Source: Rotaria sordida (taxonomy: Eukaryota; Rotifera; Eurotatoria; Philodinida; Philodinidae). Taken from it: 64,000 bases of DNA. Below, in pieces: positions 1-12,739 of this stretch. The translations under genes and the position numbers were made by a program. The notes beneath the pieces were generated by a model. The model was not told the origin of the DNA and did not search any database. It saw only the letters and a list, made by a program, of their open reading frames with translations. The number at the start of each line of letters is the position of its first letter. Positions within the stretch are counted from its first letter, which is position 1. The stretch spans positions 1-64,000 of the forward strand of contig CAJNOL010001330.1 of NCBI GenBank assembly GCA_905250125.1, given 5' to 3'.

Positions 1-932
1 TCATTGATTCTAATAGATGATGCATTGCTACGAGATTAATTCATATATCATCTGTTGTCAACAACAGGCGATGGATTCGTAAGGTCTGAGCATACTAAAA
101 CTTACATTCTTGCAAACTTTGTAGACCAATAAAGGCTCAGAATTCGCTTCTCATTCCACTAGATCGACACATTTGTGTAGTGTCTCAAAAGTTTTCTATC
201 AAAATCAAATTTTTCTCCAGCATCTGGGCAAATAATAACATTTTCGCGAAGAAAATTGAGCTTCGTATGGCTATATGTCGTAATTTACGTTGACATTGAG
301 TTACAGTTACGCTTCTTTAATACATGTGAAGGAAAACTATGCAGGATACTTATAGTCAAATCAGCTAGGTGCTGTGCAAATTTTTTTTCTCTTAAATGAT
401 TACTCTCCGTTATTAATCAAAGATTTTCAATATGCTAAATAAATTCTCAATGTAACTTCTCTTCTGTGAACACCGCTGTGTCGCTGTTATTCTAGTTTCT
501 TTTGATAATACATAGGAAAAACTCCTCTGTTAAAAGTGTAGGTCATCGAATTGGTTCAGAAGTCGATTGGCTCTGGATCTATTTCTGGATTTGGAATTTT
601 CTGTTAACTGTGTCAGAATTCGGATTCAAGTCTCTGAATTTGGATCTGATGGTTCTAGCTGAGAGTAAGAGCTAGTTTTAACTTCATTATGTTAGCGTCA
701 ATAGAGGTTACTCTATTACCGCTAACCATTCTCATTCTTTATTATTGGTTCTTTCTGTTCTTCTATCAGTGATTGACCCGTGGTCATAGCTCTTGACCTG
801 TTGTTTAGGCTATTGTCATATATGCATGAATTATCAAATCAATGCCGATTGAGAGATTCACTTATGCACTAAATTCAATAGAAATATCAGAAAAAAAAAT
901 TTGATGAAAACATATAAAAATAGAAGGTATAC
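1..932. other. AT-rich stretch without recognised gene
   Basis: No reading frame of convincing length or composition, no tRNA-like fold and no clear repeat were seen here. Runs of A and T and short frames broken by stops suggest non-coding DNA. Confidence 0.5.
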
Positions 933-1026
933 ATATCACCTCGGAGCGGTTTTGAATGGTAGGTGTTGGCAAAATAATATTTTATTTTGCCAACACCTAC
1001 CATTCAAAACCGCTCCGGGGTGATAT
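933..1026. repeat. near-perfect 94-bp hairpin
   Basis: The left arm (933 to about 977) is the reverse complement of the right arm (about 982-1026) with about one mismatch; the loop is only a few AT-rich bases. The arm core contains GGTAGGTGTTGGCAAAATA and its complement. It could be a miniature foldback element or a small-RNA precursor; no terminal duplication was identified. Confidence 0.8.
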
Positions 1027-1567
1027 GATATACTTTACTTTTTTCTCATATGTTAAATAAAGTTAACATTCGTTCCGTGCGATACGAGAAAAAAAAGTAT
1101 CATACAGGCTGGTCTGTCTGACTACTTGCTTTTTTCACTGAAGTGAAACGAAAGCAATCTATGCATCAGTGATCAATATTATAAAAGAAGGTGACAAATG
1201 TATTTCTCCTCACATTTTTTAATTATTTTGTATTCATTTGAATTCAAAGTTCGTGTATTCACTCGGTCGTTTTTGACTCCAATTATCTTTGGGTATTATT
1301 GAAAGGTACTATGAATATACTATTTTCATTTAGTTTGCACTATTTAGATGACATCTAATCATATCGGAAGTCGTTGCCCTAATGAATAGCGTAATTCGGA
1401 TTCTTGTGAATAAGCGAAAAGATCAGCAGCTTACGAACAAGTTGAGAATGCGGAAGGTGCCTCCTATTCTTTGGAACTTTCACCTATATGTTTTATTTTC
1501 GTGAAAGATGAGTCTCACACAAATGATGGCGTTACACTACACGCATACAATTCGATAATAGTACAAC

Positions 1568-2404
1568 TGTGGGCACCATTTAAGGAAAACAAACAAATTA
1601 AGGGAAAATGTGGACACCATTGTAGAGGTACAGGAAATCGCGCGATGGCACATAGACTTAGCACGAAAAGCTAGCAGCCAATAGAGAAGAAATGTTTTCA
1701 AAATACAAATTTTCATTATTAGTTGTGTTTCTATTGCAATTTTTTCAAATTTGAGGCTTGTGATATTAAATTTAGAAGTTATAGTTCGTTTTGTTTTATT
1801 CAAATCTGCACACTAATTGGTATAATTTCTCTGCTAAGCATGTCGTGAGAGTAAATACACGATGTAATTAAAGTTTAGAAGAACGAATTTCAGTATTGAG
1901 CTCGTTACATCAGCTAATTCGTTTCATTTTATACAAGATAGCTTTTTAGTAATCAAATGGAGTAGTTACGGGCAACAAGCCGAACCATCTAATTTTAAAA
2001 GCGAATCAACAAAACAGCTCTGCTAGACTCGTTTAAGACATTTCATCTTGAACTAAATTATATTATTACATAGGACCATTCGAATAACTGTCTAATCAAG
2101 TGTCTCCATCGAAATAAACGACCGGTCTTATAGGACAAGTCAACTTATAGCGTGAAAGAATCTGATCAAAACTACTAAACATGCATGTCAATTAGACTGC
2201 GCATGTGAACTTTTTGAAATATGTTCTTTCAACTCAGTATTTTTTCATAAATTTTTGACATAATTTGAAAATTAATTTAATATGGTGAGATACATTCTGA
2301 TTTCTTTTAGTCAATAAGAATTTTCCATTATACGATTTCATGTGCTTCTACAATGGTGTCCACATTTTCCCTTAACTCGTTGTTTCCCTTAAACGGTGCC
2401 CACA
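1568..2404. mobile_element. non-autonomous DNA transposon, 837 bp, ~75-bp TIRs
   Basis: The first ~75 bases (1568-1642) recur inverted at 2330-2404. Termini are TGTGGGCACC and GGTGCCCACA, and an internal TGTGGACACCATTGTA is shared by both ends. The element is flanked by TACAAC at 1562-1567 and again at 2405-2410, a plausible 6-bp target duplication. The interior has no transposase-like frame, so it would depend on an enzyme in trans. Superfamily not assigned. Confidence 0.7.
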
Positions 2405-2410
2405 TACAAC

Positions 2411-3878
2411 CAATTTAGTTTGAGAACAAATATAAATGAAAGATGTCGTTGAATCAACTCCTTGATTTTAGTTTAGTTCCATGTTTATAATAGGTCAGAA
2501 GAATCTAACATCATAAATAATCTTTATTAGTAACATACTTCATATGCTGTAAATACGAGCTTTTAAAAAAGAGTCTCATCTTAGGTGTCACCACACGTAG
2601 TGCATTCGATATTGATTGGCATTTCTTCTATAGCTTTATATCATCAGATTACATACTAGTTGGTGTTTTCTGTTGTTATCATCCCCTCTTTTTCGTCATT
2701 CTCTTTATTATATCTTTCTTTACTTTTATTATTACTAATAAACCTCCGTCTCATCATCATCCTCATCATTTCCTTATCACGATATCAAGATACAGTAAGA
2801 ATGTTTTTTTACGTGAGATTTCTCATCCCTTTAGCAGACCAGGGTTAGATTTAGTGATCGTGCTATCCACATATATAGTGTGAACAGAAGCATTTGACGA
2901 TTCGATGGATCGAGAATCTTACAGATTGTCATAAGATTACCGTCAATATTGTTTGAATTTGTGTAAGCTGTACTAGTCACCAATATTCTGATCGAAAAAA
3001 GAATTCCATACCTGTGAGATAATTATGAGATTCAAAATAGGAAATTTCATTGAGAGCATGAAGACTACATATCTGGATTTGAATGTGAAAATTTTGAATC
3101 CAATGGGTTTTATTCAAAAATCGGTGTTCAACAAAGCGAGAAATTTACGTGATGTCTTGGATACATGCTATACTATAAGTTTCAAATTCTTCTCTGATCT
3201 GTACTAAAATTATACATAACAAAATGTAAGTGCAAAATACAAGAATATCGACCGTGTTTGATTTGAATAGTATAGCAGAAAAAAGTATTCGGTCCCTGTT
3301 TTTGACCTGTTAGTGAGGATCTTACAAGAAGTATTGAGCCTACCCTAAGTTGAAAAGGTTCCGCCGCCTATGATGCAACGCAAGAGGAGCTAAACACATA
3401 AACTGAGCTACAATTAAACATATTGAGGAGAAATAAGCTAATTTATCCAACTTTTTAAAAATTGTGTATTTTGTATCCATTTTGGACAGAGCGAACCCCT
3501 GATATATTTGAAAAGTTATAAGCATGTCACGGGGCTTTCATTCTATGATGAATTTAGTGATCCTATATCTGCAATAGCTTTTAAGTTGCCCCAAAAACAT
3601 TATACGGATACGTCCCAAGATAGGTCTAGATAGATTATAAATAGCACTTCCAGATAGTTCTTGAGAAGTTACAGGAAAGTTCGTGTAAAAAACAATTCAT
3701 CACCAACTCTAGCTCATATAAATGAAAATTTCACGTATTTATCCGCATTGGACATATATGTATTGTCACGCTTAGTCACTACTATGCTTCATTTTCATTA
3801 TTTTTCATTAAATGTGTATGTTCTCGTATTTAATATTTTGTTCATCTATATGTTAAGTTCCATGTATTCTATTAATAG
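2411..3878. other. intergenic stretch, no recognised gene
   Basis: Several 60-73 residue frames occur but have AT-driven composition, no recognised motif and no splice-linked continuation. I see no convincing gene or repeat. The end of the stretch is the presumed upstream region of the SLC43-like gene. Confidence 0.4.
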
Positions 3879-6430
3879 ATGAAGTTAAGCTTTAATAGAA
3901 CTACGATAGATGAATGGCGAAAATGGATAGGTGTTATTTGGTTTGTAATTGAAGTTAATCTAACCACTGGAAATATTTTTGGATTTCCAGCGCTTTTCAA
4001 AGTATTACCACAATACGGAGTCTATAGCAGTTATTGTCAATCATCGAATTCAACTAATTCAACAGAACATGGTTGTAATCAACAAACACATCAATACCAA
4101 GTAAATTTTCTAGAAGTACTCAACGTTTTGTTCATTTTGATGATGTTTTCTTCCAGAGTGCATTGACTTTAGGTATAATTTTTTTTAATTTACCATCAGT
4201 GTTTGTTGGTATATTAATTGATATATACGGTGCTCGTTTTACAAAATTAATCGGAATGTAAATGTATTTTTCGGCTACGCACAGATTTTAAATAGTTGTC
4301 TTTTTTTAAGAATATTTCATGTTATAGGATGGTTAGCATTGGCTCTTGTTAAATCTGATAAGTATTCTTTAAAACAAAAAGAATTGTCTTACTGATTTTT
4401 ATTTATATTTGATTGTTTCAAATCGAGACTCATTGTTGTTTGTTCACACGTCATGTACAGCACTGTCTGGTAAAATCATACAACTAACAAGCTATACATC
4501 AGCTACTTATCTTCCAACGGTACAAACATTTCTAATAACGTTACTGGTTGGTTCAACTTTGTCAGCATCAGTTTGGTATTCTGTTTTTGAAGTAAATCTT
4601 TCACCACCGTTTAATCTCAAGATGATGAAATTGTTTTAGGTTTTAATTCATAGGAATAAATTATCATTGTCTCAATTATCTTATATATGGATGTCATATG
4701 GAATAGTGATGTTTTTCTCAGCGTTTCTTTTTCTTGATTGGAAATTTCCAATATTAAATCTTGGATATACATTCGATTCAAAATTAAAACAAACTATAAC
4801 GACACCAGTAGATGGTAAATAGGATAAAATATGGACAAATTTAACTTCTATGCTTCGTTATTCTTTTTTTATATATACTAGAAGTGCATAGTAAAACAAA
4901 ATGGTATGAACAAATTTATCGACGTATTGGACTTTGGGAACATTTAACAAATCCTTTATATATTGTGGTTGTTCTTTACTTAGGCTTTTTATTAATGCCA
5001 AATATTCTTTTATCAGTTACTTGGTATCCATGGGTCTATTATATCAATCATAATGATATAAAAATAAGTAAATATATTCTTCTAATAGTTATTTTACTTC
5101 CTAATCATTTGCTATTGAAAACTAGTCAAGATTGAGCTCTCTAAAAACGATTCATTTGACATAAATTGACTCGAAGTAATTAAACTCAAAAGGAGTCATG
5201 TGTTTAAAAACTTTGTAAGAATTATCTATATTTCCATGAAGTACTAAATGCGATAACAAACAATATTCATCTTATTGAGCAATTTTTGACGCATACTTTC
5301 AGATATCTATTAATCTAGACACATATTGTTCGATTTTGCATGGTATATATATTAAATTGAAGCATAAGTTTTGCTGGCTAGAACTTTATTGACATAAAAT
5401 TTTGTTCAAAAGTTCAAAACCAAACAAAACAAAGAAAAATATCATACAATATACACTCAGTTAAAAAAAGTATCTTGACACCGCGATGTGTTTTTGTATT
5501 CTTTGATTTGCGAAGCAGAAACAAGAAATAAAAATTCTTTTTTTTTCCGGTTGAAATTTTAATCCCAATTACGCATCTGATAGGAAATGCGCTTTTCAAA
5601 ACAAAAACTCAGACATCATTTTTAAGTATGGCTTTTATTAAATCAATTGATTCTAGGTGATAACTATACATTTGTATTCAATATGGCAGCATTATCCCAG
5701 ATTGCTCTTTGTCCAATGGTTGGTTTTCTTCTTTCATTTCGGGCAAATCGAAGTACGTGTCAAAGCTTGAAATGCTATACATACATATCATCAAATTCCA
5801 TATTTAGGTTTAAAACAAAAACTCTTGAATGCCGCGATTGCTCAAACATGTTCATGGATTTTAAATATAATATTCTGTATCATTTGCATGTTCGTCAATA
5901 GTTCTTTTATTATTCCTGCATTAATTTTTAACTATATTGCACGTTCAGCAATTGTAGCTGGTTCACAAGCAGTCATTACTACTTTGTAAGTTATCAAAGA
6001 ATAGCTGTGACCATGTTCGACAGAAAGGTGCAGCTAAAAATATGTTTAATATAGTTCACAATACTATTAAATCCAAAAATCAAATATTTCTCTCTCTATG
6101 TTTCGTTTTAGTTTTCCATCTGCATATATTGGTCGATTGATTGGTATTATGTGGACAGCAACAGGAGCGATCACTTCCATGCAATATGGACTCACCCACT
6201 TAACAATCGATGTACCTGAATCGTGGAGAGTGAGAATTTTCTTAACTCCAAGGATTCGATATCTATTGTGTTTTCGTTTTTTGTCTTAGGCATGGCTCAT
6301 CGTTTTGGGATTAATTGTATTGATGTCGTGCCATTTAGTTCAAATATGGTATATCACTATTAAAAACTTTCGAGTACATCCACTCGGTGCCAATGAAGTC
6401 CAAGTTGATACTATGACTACCTGGTTTTAA
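3879..6430 (+). CDS. SLC43-like (LAT3/LAT4 type) amino-acid transporter, multi-exon
   Basis: Polytopic membrane transporter of the major facilitator superfamily, most like the SLC43 large-neutral-amino-acid family. The N-terminal block has EVNLTTGNIFGFPAL followed by a Tyr/Ser/Cys segment, as in SLC43. The next exon reads NLPSVFVG then DIYGAR, the MFS loop 2-3 region, and a late exon has FPSAYIGRLIGIMW, close to the SLC43 Phe-Pro-Ser-Ala-Tyr-x-Gly signature. Supported introns: 4116-4156 (41 bp), 4258-4310, one ending near 4640, one from about 4819 to 4878, a long one about 5068-5656, one at about 5752-5808, and one at about 6230-6290. The stop is at 6428-6430, followed by AATAAA at 6497. The exon 3/4 junction near 4362-4430 is unresolved; a lesion there is possible. 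Start ATG 3879 fits the family N-terminus. Strict substrate specificity cannot be read from the sequence. Confidence 0.8.
5130..5600. other. long intron insertion in the SLC43-like gene
   Basis: Other introns of this gene are about 40-65 bp, but this one is about 590 bp (5068-5656). Its interior is AT-rich with no transposase-like frame or clean terminal repeat that I could see. It may be a degraded insertion. Confidence 0.4.
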
Positions 6431-6784
6431 AAATGAATTATCGACATATTCCAATACCAATTATAAAACAATATGCTCTTTTTGTAGTTTCTTCAAAATA
6501 AAAAAGAATGCGAAATGGATTCGCAATACATTCGATGTTTTTCATTAAAAATACTAAATAAAGGATGTTTCAAAAGTTTTAACTTCACTGTGTAAATTGA
6601 CGTCATACTAGAGGCAGTACTGAGTCCAGCGTATCCATGTACTATGAAAGCCTTAGCAAGGTACTCAATATGGGTATCTCCAAAGATTTCAGGAATTATA
6701 CTGCGGTAGGTACTGCATGGGGCATTTATAAAAGTACACTCACTGAACAACTACTTCTATGGATATCCACGTCTGTAATTTTAC

Positions 6785-8287
6785 TGACGAGGAAACATTC
6801 CTAAGTGATTCGCACCATTCCATTTCATATCTTGTTGATAGCTAGGGTTTATCATGCATATAAATGATCAAAGAGGATTCGTACCATTGTTGCTCGGTAT
6901 GAGAATTACGAGCAGAACAAGTAGCATAGTAAATGGTGCCATCTTGTTTGTCTTAGTTTTTTTCTTTTTTTCTGTATCTTGACTAATATATACATTTTTT
7001 CAGTTGAACATTTGATTCTCAGCTTACCTCATTTATGATTGTTTACCCTAAAATTCTCACGAGGGAACATTCCCAAGTGTCAAATCGCTTTTGGATCGGG
7101 TATGTGCACAAACGATAGATATCAGTGAGTTATTACATGTCCTAGAATGGTTTGGTTTTCCAGCCGTCTGTTGTTGTGTTATAGGGCTTTTACTCAATTT
7201 CGGCATATGGACATAAGATTCTTTTGAGTACCTGAATGATTGAATTTCGAATTGAAATTTTGTCCATAAATAGGTTTTGTAAGCACTAGAAATTTCCGAA
7301 AGTTTGAGTCAGAATGAACACATCCTTATCGAGATACCAGCTGGCCATGAAAATGTCCATATTTTGAAACACAACTGAAAACAGGCATTTCTGTAAAATG
7401 TGAATATCTTGATAAGAATGCGTTCGTTCTGGCTCAAACTTTCGGAAGTTTCTAGTGCTTGTAAAGCCTGTCTATGGACAGAATTTCAGTTCGAAATTCA
7501 ATCATTCAGGTACTCAGAAGAATCTTATGCCCATAAGTCAAAATAGAGTAAAAGATCTATAACTTGACAACAGAAGACTGGAAAACCAAATCATTCTAGG
7601 ACATGTAATAACTCACTGAGATCTATCGTTTGTGCACATGTCCGATCCAAAAGCAATTTGACACTTGGGAATGTTCCCTCGTCAGATCAATCTGACTTTG
7701 CGTACATATGACAGGAAGAAGTTCTTCTGTTCACTATTCTGCTATAAACACATAACATATTACATATTCTCAAAGAAAACAGAAAATATTTCTCTTTACG
7801 CTCTACAGAATAGAACCGTTTTGTTTTATCAAATTCAGTTTTTTGAATTATTTACTTAAATGTAGGAACTTTGTTTCGGTCATTTTTTTCCCAAAATATA
7901 ATTATCAGTAGACTTTGATCAATGTCTTTCTTCAAACATTCATGAAGTTTCAATTGTTTTTTTTTGTAGACTATTTCATTTACTTTTTCATTCTATTTCT
8001 TTCTTTTCGATCACATTTAAGGACAGAGCGAAGAAATCTTGCAAACATTCGTGAACGAAACAAATAAAAGGGATTATTGAAAAAAAGTGACTACAAATAT
8101 TGTATCTTTCGAACTTCGTCAGATCCTCCTGAGAATTTTAGGGTGAACAATCATAAATAAGATAAACCGACAATCAAACGTTCAACTGAAAAAAAAACGC
8201 TTATATTAGTAAAGATACAAAAGAAAACAACCAAGACAAAAAAGGTGGCGCCATCTAACACATTGCTTAGGAATGTTTGGTCATGAG
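6785..8287. mobile_element. outer foldback element, ~1.5 kb, interrupted by a second foldback
   Basis: The left arm (about 6785-7058) reads inverted at about 8115-8287. Matching blocks include the ATGGTGCCATC / GGTGGCGCCATC segment, a CAGTTGAACRTTTGATT block and TTATGATTGTTYACCC. The termini carry a GAGGAAACATTCCTAAG-like sequence. Between the arms lie the inner palindrome (7061-7680) and about 430 bp of AT-rich sequence (7690-8114). No transposase is visible. Confidence 0.7.
7061..7680. mobile_element. inner 620-bp foldback element nested in the outer one
   Basis: This is an almost continuous palindrome centred near 7370. It starts GAGGGAACATTCCCAAGTG and ends with the complement. The arms are about 300 bp each with scattered mismatches and little or no spacer. 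The ends resemble those of the enclosing element (GAGGAAACATTCCTAAGTG), so the two belong to one family and one appears to have inserted into the other. Confidence 0.85.
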
Positions 8288-8747
8288 AAAAACTCTATAG
8301 GGTATCCTGCATTTATCACGTTCTGTATAGCTTTTGTTCATTCATCGTTTTCTTTTTCACGCCCAGCTTTGTATTACACTTTCGTTTCTCTTTCTCCTGG
8401 GTATGATACGAGGATTATCCATGATATGATTCATTTCCGTGATATTATATAATCGTCTGGTGCAATTTGGATCAGTGAAAAAAATCGACTTTTTTCAGCG
8501 ATAACTCAACTAGTTTAGATTGAAAAAGAAACAGATTTTTTACGGATCTATTTTTCACCAGTAGATAGAAAAATGGAATAATCCAGAAAAAGGTGTTATC
8601 TATCGAACTATGCAAAAATGTTTGAAAAAAAATCAGTTTTAAAAAACTTGTGACAAAAATGCTGAGAGCACTGAGAGCACCATAAAAATTATCCGCATTA
8701 TTCCAGATGGGATAATTCGGATTTGAATAATTTAGATTGAAAGTAAA

Positions 8748-9055
8748 TTCGTTTTGTATGCTTATTCATTATTCTTGTATTTTTTTCGTCAACGGGACAT
8801 TGAGACATTAAATTCTCGAAAAAAATTGAATTGCTATTAAGTTCATTTTATGCATTTTTTCATTATTATTGTATTTTTTTCACGAGGGGCACATGGAACA
8901 TTGAGTTATTAGTTAAAATTCGTTTGCTATACTTGTTATTTATTCATGCTTTTTTTTGTTATCGAAACATGGGGACCTTGAATTATACGTTAAAATTCGT
9001 TCGCTAATAAATTCGTGTGATATATTTATTGATTATTCATATATTGTTTTGATGA
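8748..9055 (+). repeat. degenerate tandem repeat, ~85-90 bp unit, 3-4 copies
   Basis: Units beginning near 8751, 8841, 8926 and 8997 share an ATTCGTT start, a TTATTCATTATT-like middle, a run of T, and then a GGGACATTGA-like segment. Similarity decreases along the array. No coding capacity was seen. Confidence 0.6.
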
Positions 9056-11593
9056 TTCAAAATTCAAAGATAAAAAGATTTCTTAGATGCTAAGGAGTTG
9101 TAGTAGTTTTCTCTCCAATTCAATATGCATCTCGTTCGTTTATTTCGCTTCTTAAAAATAAGGTTCTATGATGAATGTTCTTAAGTCTTGTACAATGGTA
9201 GTGTTTATTTCGAAACCAGGTACATTTTATATCACACAGTCTTTAGGATTAATAAAATCTAGGTGAATAGTTTGTTTTTAAATTGTCTAAATAAGCAACG
9301 TTGCATTTGAAAGGTTTTTAGAGAGAAATGTAAGAGATAAGGTGGATAAGGTTCAGTGGCATTATGACTAATCTAAAACGAATGAGATCATCGTTTGGAT
9401 AAGTGGCAGATCTATAGAAAGACTTTCCAACTTTCATTTTTGTCCCCTGTAATTTATCTCAGATAAAGTTGATGTAAGTAGAAAATTATAAAAGTAATTA
9501 TTGTTAGTTTTTTTTTATAGGAGATGTCAAAGTATATTTTTTATGATTATTTGAAAAGCAGCTATTATTTTTTTTGGATTATTCAATGTATAGAATAATG
9601 TTTAATCGTAGAAAAGTTCAGGTGTCGGCACAAGGAGTCTATCGACTATTTGATGATCCGAGTTGCAGTCATGTTTTAAATTTTATCAAGCATTAATAAT
9701 TTTATAATGATTAGTGTTATAACAGAAACATAATCGTTTTGGTTTTTATTTTGTTCTGAGATTTGCCCATTATAGAGACACAATTGCATTTTTGAGAATT
9801 GGTCATGTAATTCTAATTTCAACTATAATCTTTTCTCTAAAGAAAAATTCAAATCATTCGTATTGTGTTGTTATTATATTCTTACTATGCTTAATTTATA
9901 TTAGTCAGTTGTAAACAGATTGTCTTGAATGAAGTATGAAATGGCATCCATCAAAGAACAACCAAGTATGCGAAGCGGATCTGTGCGAAGCCAATATCAA
10001 AAGGATATTTTTAACTTTGATACTATTATTGAAGTGTTGATAGAAGCGATTCTATATATTCTGTGACTACATACGAAACCACATGTTGTGAATTTTTGTG
10101 ACATTTTAATATGAAAAAGGTATATATGGTTTACGTACTAAATGTAATTTTGATTATCATTACATAAGTGATTGTGAGGAAACAGATTACTCAGATATAG
10201 AGAATGATATTAATTTCTAATATTTTATACGATATTAGTGTTCAATATATAAGAATTTTTCGAACTATAACAAAAATGATAACAGAAACTTTTTTATAAT
10301 GCAAATATATTGATAATTCGTTATTTTATCAGTGGTATCGAACTGAATAAGTGTGATTGTCTGATGTTTTCATGTTCCTTTTACATATCAATATGAGACT
10401 GCACATTACCGTTGATAAGCCAAAGTAGTACAATGGATAATATTAAAATTATTGGATCACAAAAGTATATGTATTAAAATAATGATATTTATATGTACTA
10501 GAAAATGCACTCGAAAATATATAACTTTGAACTTCGATAATAAAAATTTTTTGAGAAAGAACTGAAGCCTCTAATTTACTCAGAAGTGCAAGCACTCATA
10601 ATAAAAAATTAATTATCACGTGCCTAGTTAATATATTTGCGATGAAAACCGATATTAACCTTCACTGAATGCACAGAATAGATTAAATGAAATGATTGGT
10701 ATCTTAGTGGTAATTATTTATAAGATTTTTTTTTTGAAGCAATCGATTGACAAAACTGAAGACACTTTTCGAAGGAAGTGAACAAATAATAATTTTCTTT
10801 CTAGTAGAATAAAAGAGAACTACTAAAATCATACGGGAAAAACAAAGTATTTTTTGATGATATAGATGTTCTAATCACAAAAATTTGTTAACCTTTGTGA
10901 ATGTTATACAATAATTAATTACCAACAAAAGATCAATAGGACAATAATATGATAAAAATTATTTTCTAATTTATTCTTCACTTTTTCATATAACTGTAAA
11001 ATATTCAAATAAAGATAATAATGTTTCTGATAGATATTATAGACAATATAATTGATGACAATCATGTGATATTTAGAAAATTTCGATTTTTAATAAATAT
11101 GAATCCATTTTATTTATTGTTTTTGATGATTTCGTTTTGCTTTGATGCTTTTACTCGAGGGTTTTCTTCGTTTGTTTTTTTTGAGAAGTATGAGTCACGA
11201 ATATTTGACTATGTTCAACATTGGATGTCGTCGGTTCCAAATAATAATCTTCTAAATTTTCAATTAGATAAAATATTTGCAATGCACTTGTCACTAGACA
11301 CTATCCAAAGATAAGTTAATATTGTTACGTAAGTATCGAAAGTAATCAGATGACTTATTCTATTATTCACTCGTAAATTTTCAAAAATGACTTCAAGTTC
11401 TTATTTTACCTAAATAAAATATTCTATAACTTCAATCATGCAAATGATTCATGTAAAATCAAGATTAAGAAAAGTACTTGTCTTTTGTATTTCATAATTT
11501 TTCAAAGGATCACAACTGGTAAAGCTCAAAGTTTCATCACTAATAAAGTGCTGAAAAAAGGCAAATGGATGCTTCAGAAGAAAAAATAAAATA
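9056..11593. other. AT-rich desert with two doubtful small frames
   Basis: There is no recognised gene. A 45-codon frame at 9929-10066 has a Ser/Arg/Gln-rich composition unlike random AT-rich DNA and could be an isolated exon. A 97-codon frame at 11021-11314 is hydrophobic and Phe-rich with no motif I recognise. Neither has splice partners I could trace. Confidence 0.4.
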
Positions 11594-12048
11594 TAAAGGG
11601 TGTTCCATAAGTTCTGAAGCGATTTTAACATTCATTAAGAGTGATGATGAAGATGGAAAGGTGATCATCATGTTCATTCTCACTTATCCATCCTCTAGAT
11701 GTGCCTTGATTCTGAATATTATGTCTAATTTGGCTGAAAATAAACCTTTTCTGATGAACATCTCAAAATATGAGCTAATTTTATACGCTTTTGCCGCTAA
11801 TGTTCAAAAACTGAGTTTTTTAAACAATATTAAGATAGAATTAAAAAGATATCAACGCTCAAACTCGGCACACAAAACTAGACATAAGCAAACTTATAAT
11901 TTCTTGGTCTTGATACTGCACATTCGCTAGTCTTTGGTCTAAATCTCTGTCTCACTTTCAAAGATTTTTTTGAAACAGCGTCGTTCCAGTCAAATGTGCC
12001 GTAAAAGATTGTTTAAAATTCTCAGGAAGAAAACATGTCAGCTAGCTG
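11594..12048 (+). repeat. truncated copy of the 3' flank of the NHL-2 gene
   Basis: This segment matches the region downstream of the second NHL-repeat gene (47741-48190 inverted, and 57912-58700 apart from the MITE there). It begins at AAAGGGTGTTCCATAAG, which looks like a mariner-type element end. It runs through an 80-120 codon frame present in all three copies and ends with the final codons of the NHL-2 gene (complement of GCAGCTAGCTGA). At 12048-12049 homology stops abruptly and GGGTGT repeats begin. Confidence 0.85.
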
Positions 12049-12183
12049 GGTGTGGGTGTGGGTGAGTGTGTGGTGGGTGTGGGTGTGTGAGGGTGTGGGT
12101 GTTTGAGGAGACTACCCACACCCAAACACCTACACCCACACATACCCACCCACAACCAACCATCCACACCCACACCACCCACC
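12047..12183. repeat. telomere-like hairpin 1 (GGGTGT)n-loop-(ACACCC)n
   Basis: The G-rich arm (12047 to about 12107) has several GGGTGT units. It is followed by a short loop with GAGGAGA, then a C-rich arm to 12183. The polarity is G-strand pointing inward. It directly caps the truncated NHL flank copy. Confidence 0.85.
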
Positions 12184-12664
12184 ATCTGATCTCTCATAAA
12201 CGACAAAAATTTTTACTCGAAACCTCTTTTTTTCCAAAAATTTTTCAAGATCTCTGTCATCCTCTAGTCGAAAAATCAGCCAGTTTTCGAAAAAATAGAA
12301 AATCTTTTTCGTTTTTTCTCCGCTTATGACTTCTTAATAGCGTAAATCAAGTTTCTCTGTTGTTACTTATACAATGTATTTAATTTTCTTCTGTTTGAAA
12401 GAGCGCGTCATTTTTTTTCAAAAACAAAACATTTGAAATACATGAAAAGGAGTATGCGTGATGGTATTGACTTGATATCAACTATGTATGAAAATATATA
12501 TAAAATGTTTTGCTTTGAGGCTTTTTATTTATGTAAATATGAATATAATATATTACATTCGTCAAAATAAAAATTAATTTGATTGTTTTTTCTACGACCT
12601 TTTGCTTCTCGATATTTTTTCAAGGATGAATATGTTTCGATGTTATTTTGTATGCGGTATTCAC
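12184..12664 (+). repeat. first copy of a ~480-bp duplicated unit
   Basis: It runs from CATAAACGACAAA through a GATTGTTTTTTCTACGACC block to GCGGTATTCACTATGC, and repeats at 13090-13571 with few differences. Both copies are preceded by a telomere-like hairpin. This copy has the uninterrupted sequence GTATTCAC at the position where the second copy carries a hAT element. Confidence 0.85.
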
Positions 12665-12675
12665 TATGCACACAT

Positions 12676-12739
12676 TGGGCTGTGGGTGTGAGTGTGTGTG
12701 TGGGTAAGGGTGTGGGTGGGTGTCGGTGTGGGAGTGGGT
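12676..12739. repeat. telomere-like G-rich tract 2 (no C-rich arm)
   Basis: GTGTGGG-type repeats only, with no matching ACACCC arm before the next sequence begins with CAGAGGTCCAAAC. It interrupts the duplicated unit shortly after TATGCACA. Confidence 0.7.

Noticed and set aside
12047..12183. Idea that the window contains a true chromosome end
   Set aside because: All telomere-like tracts are short, degenerate, internal and hairpin-shaped; no long perfect terminal array is present.
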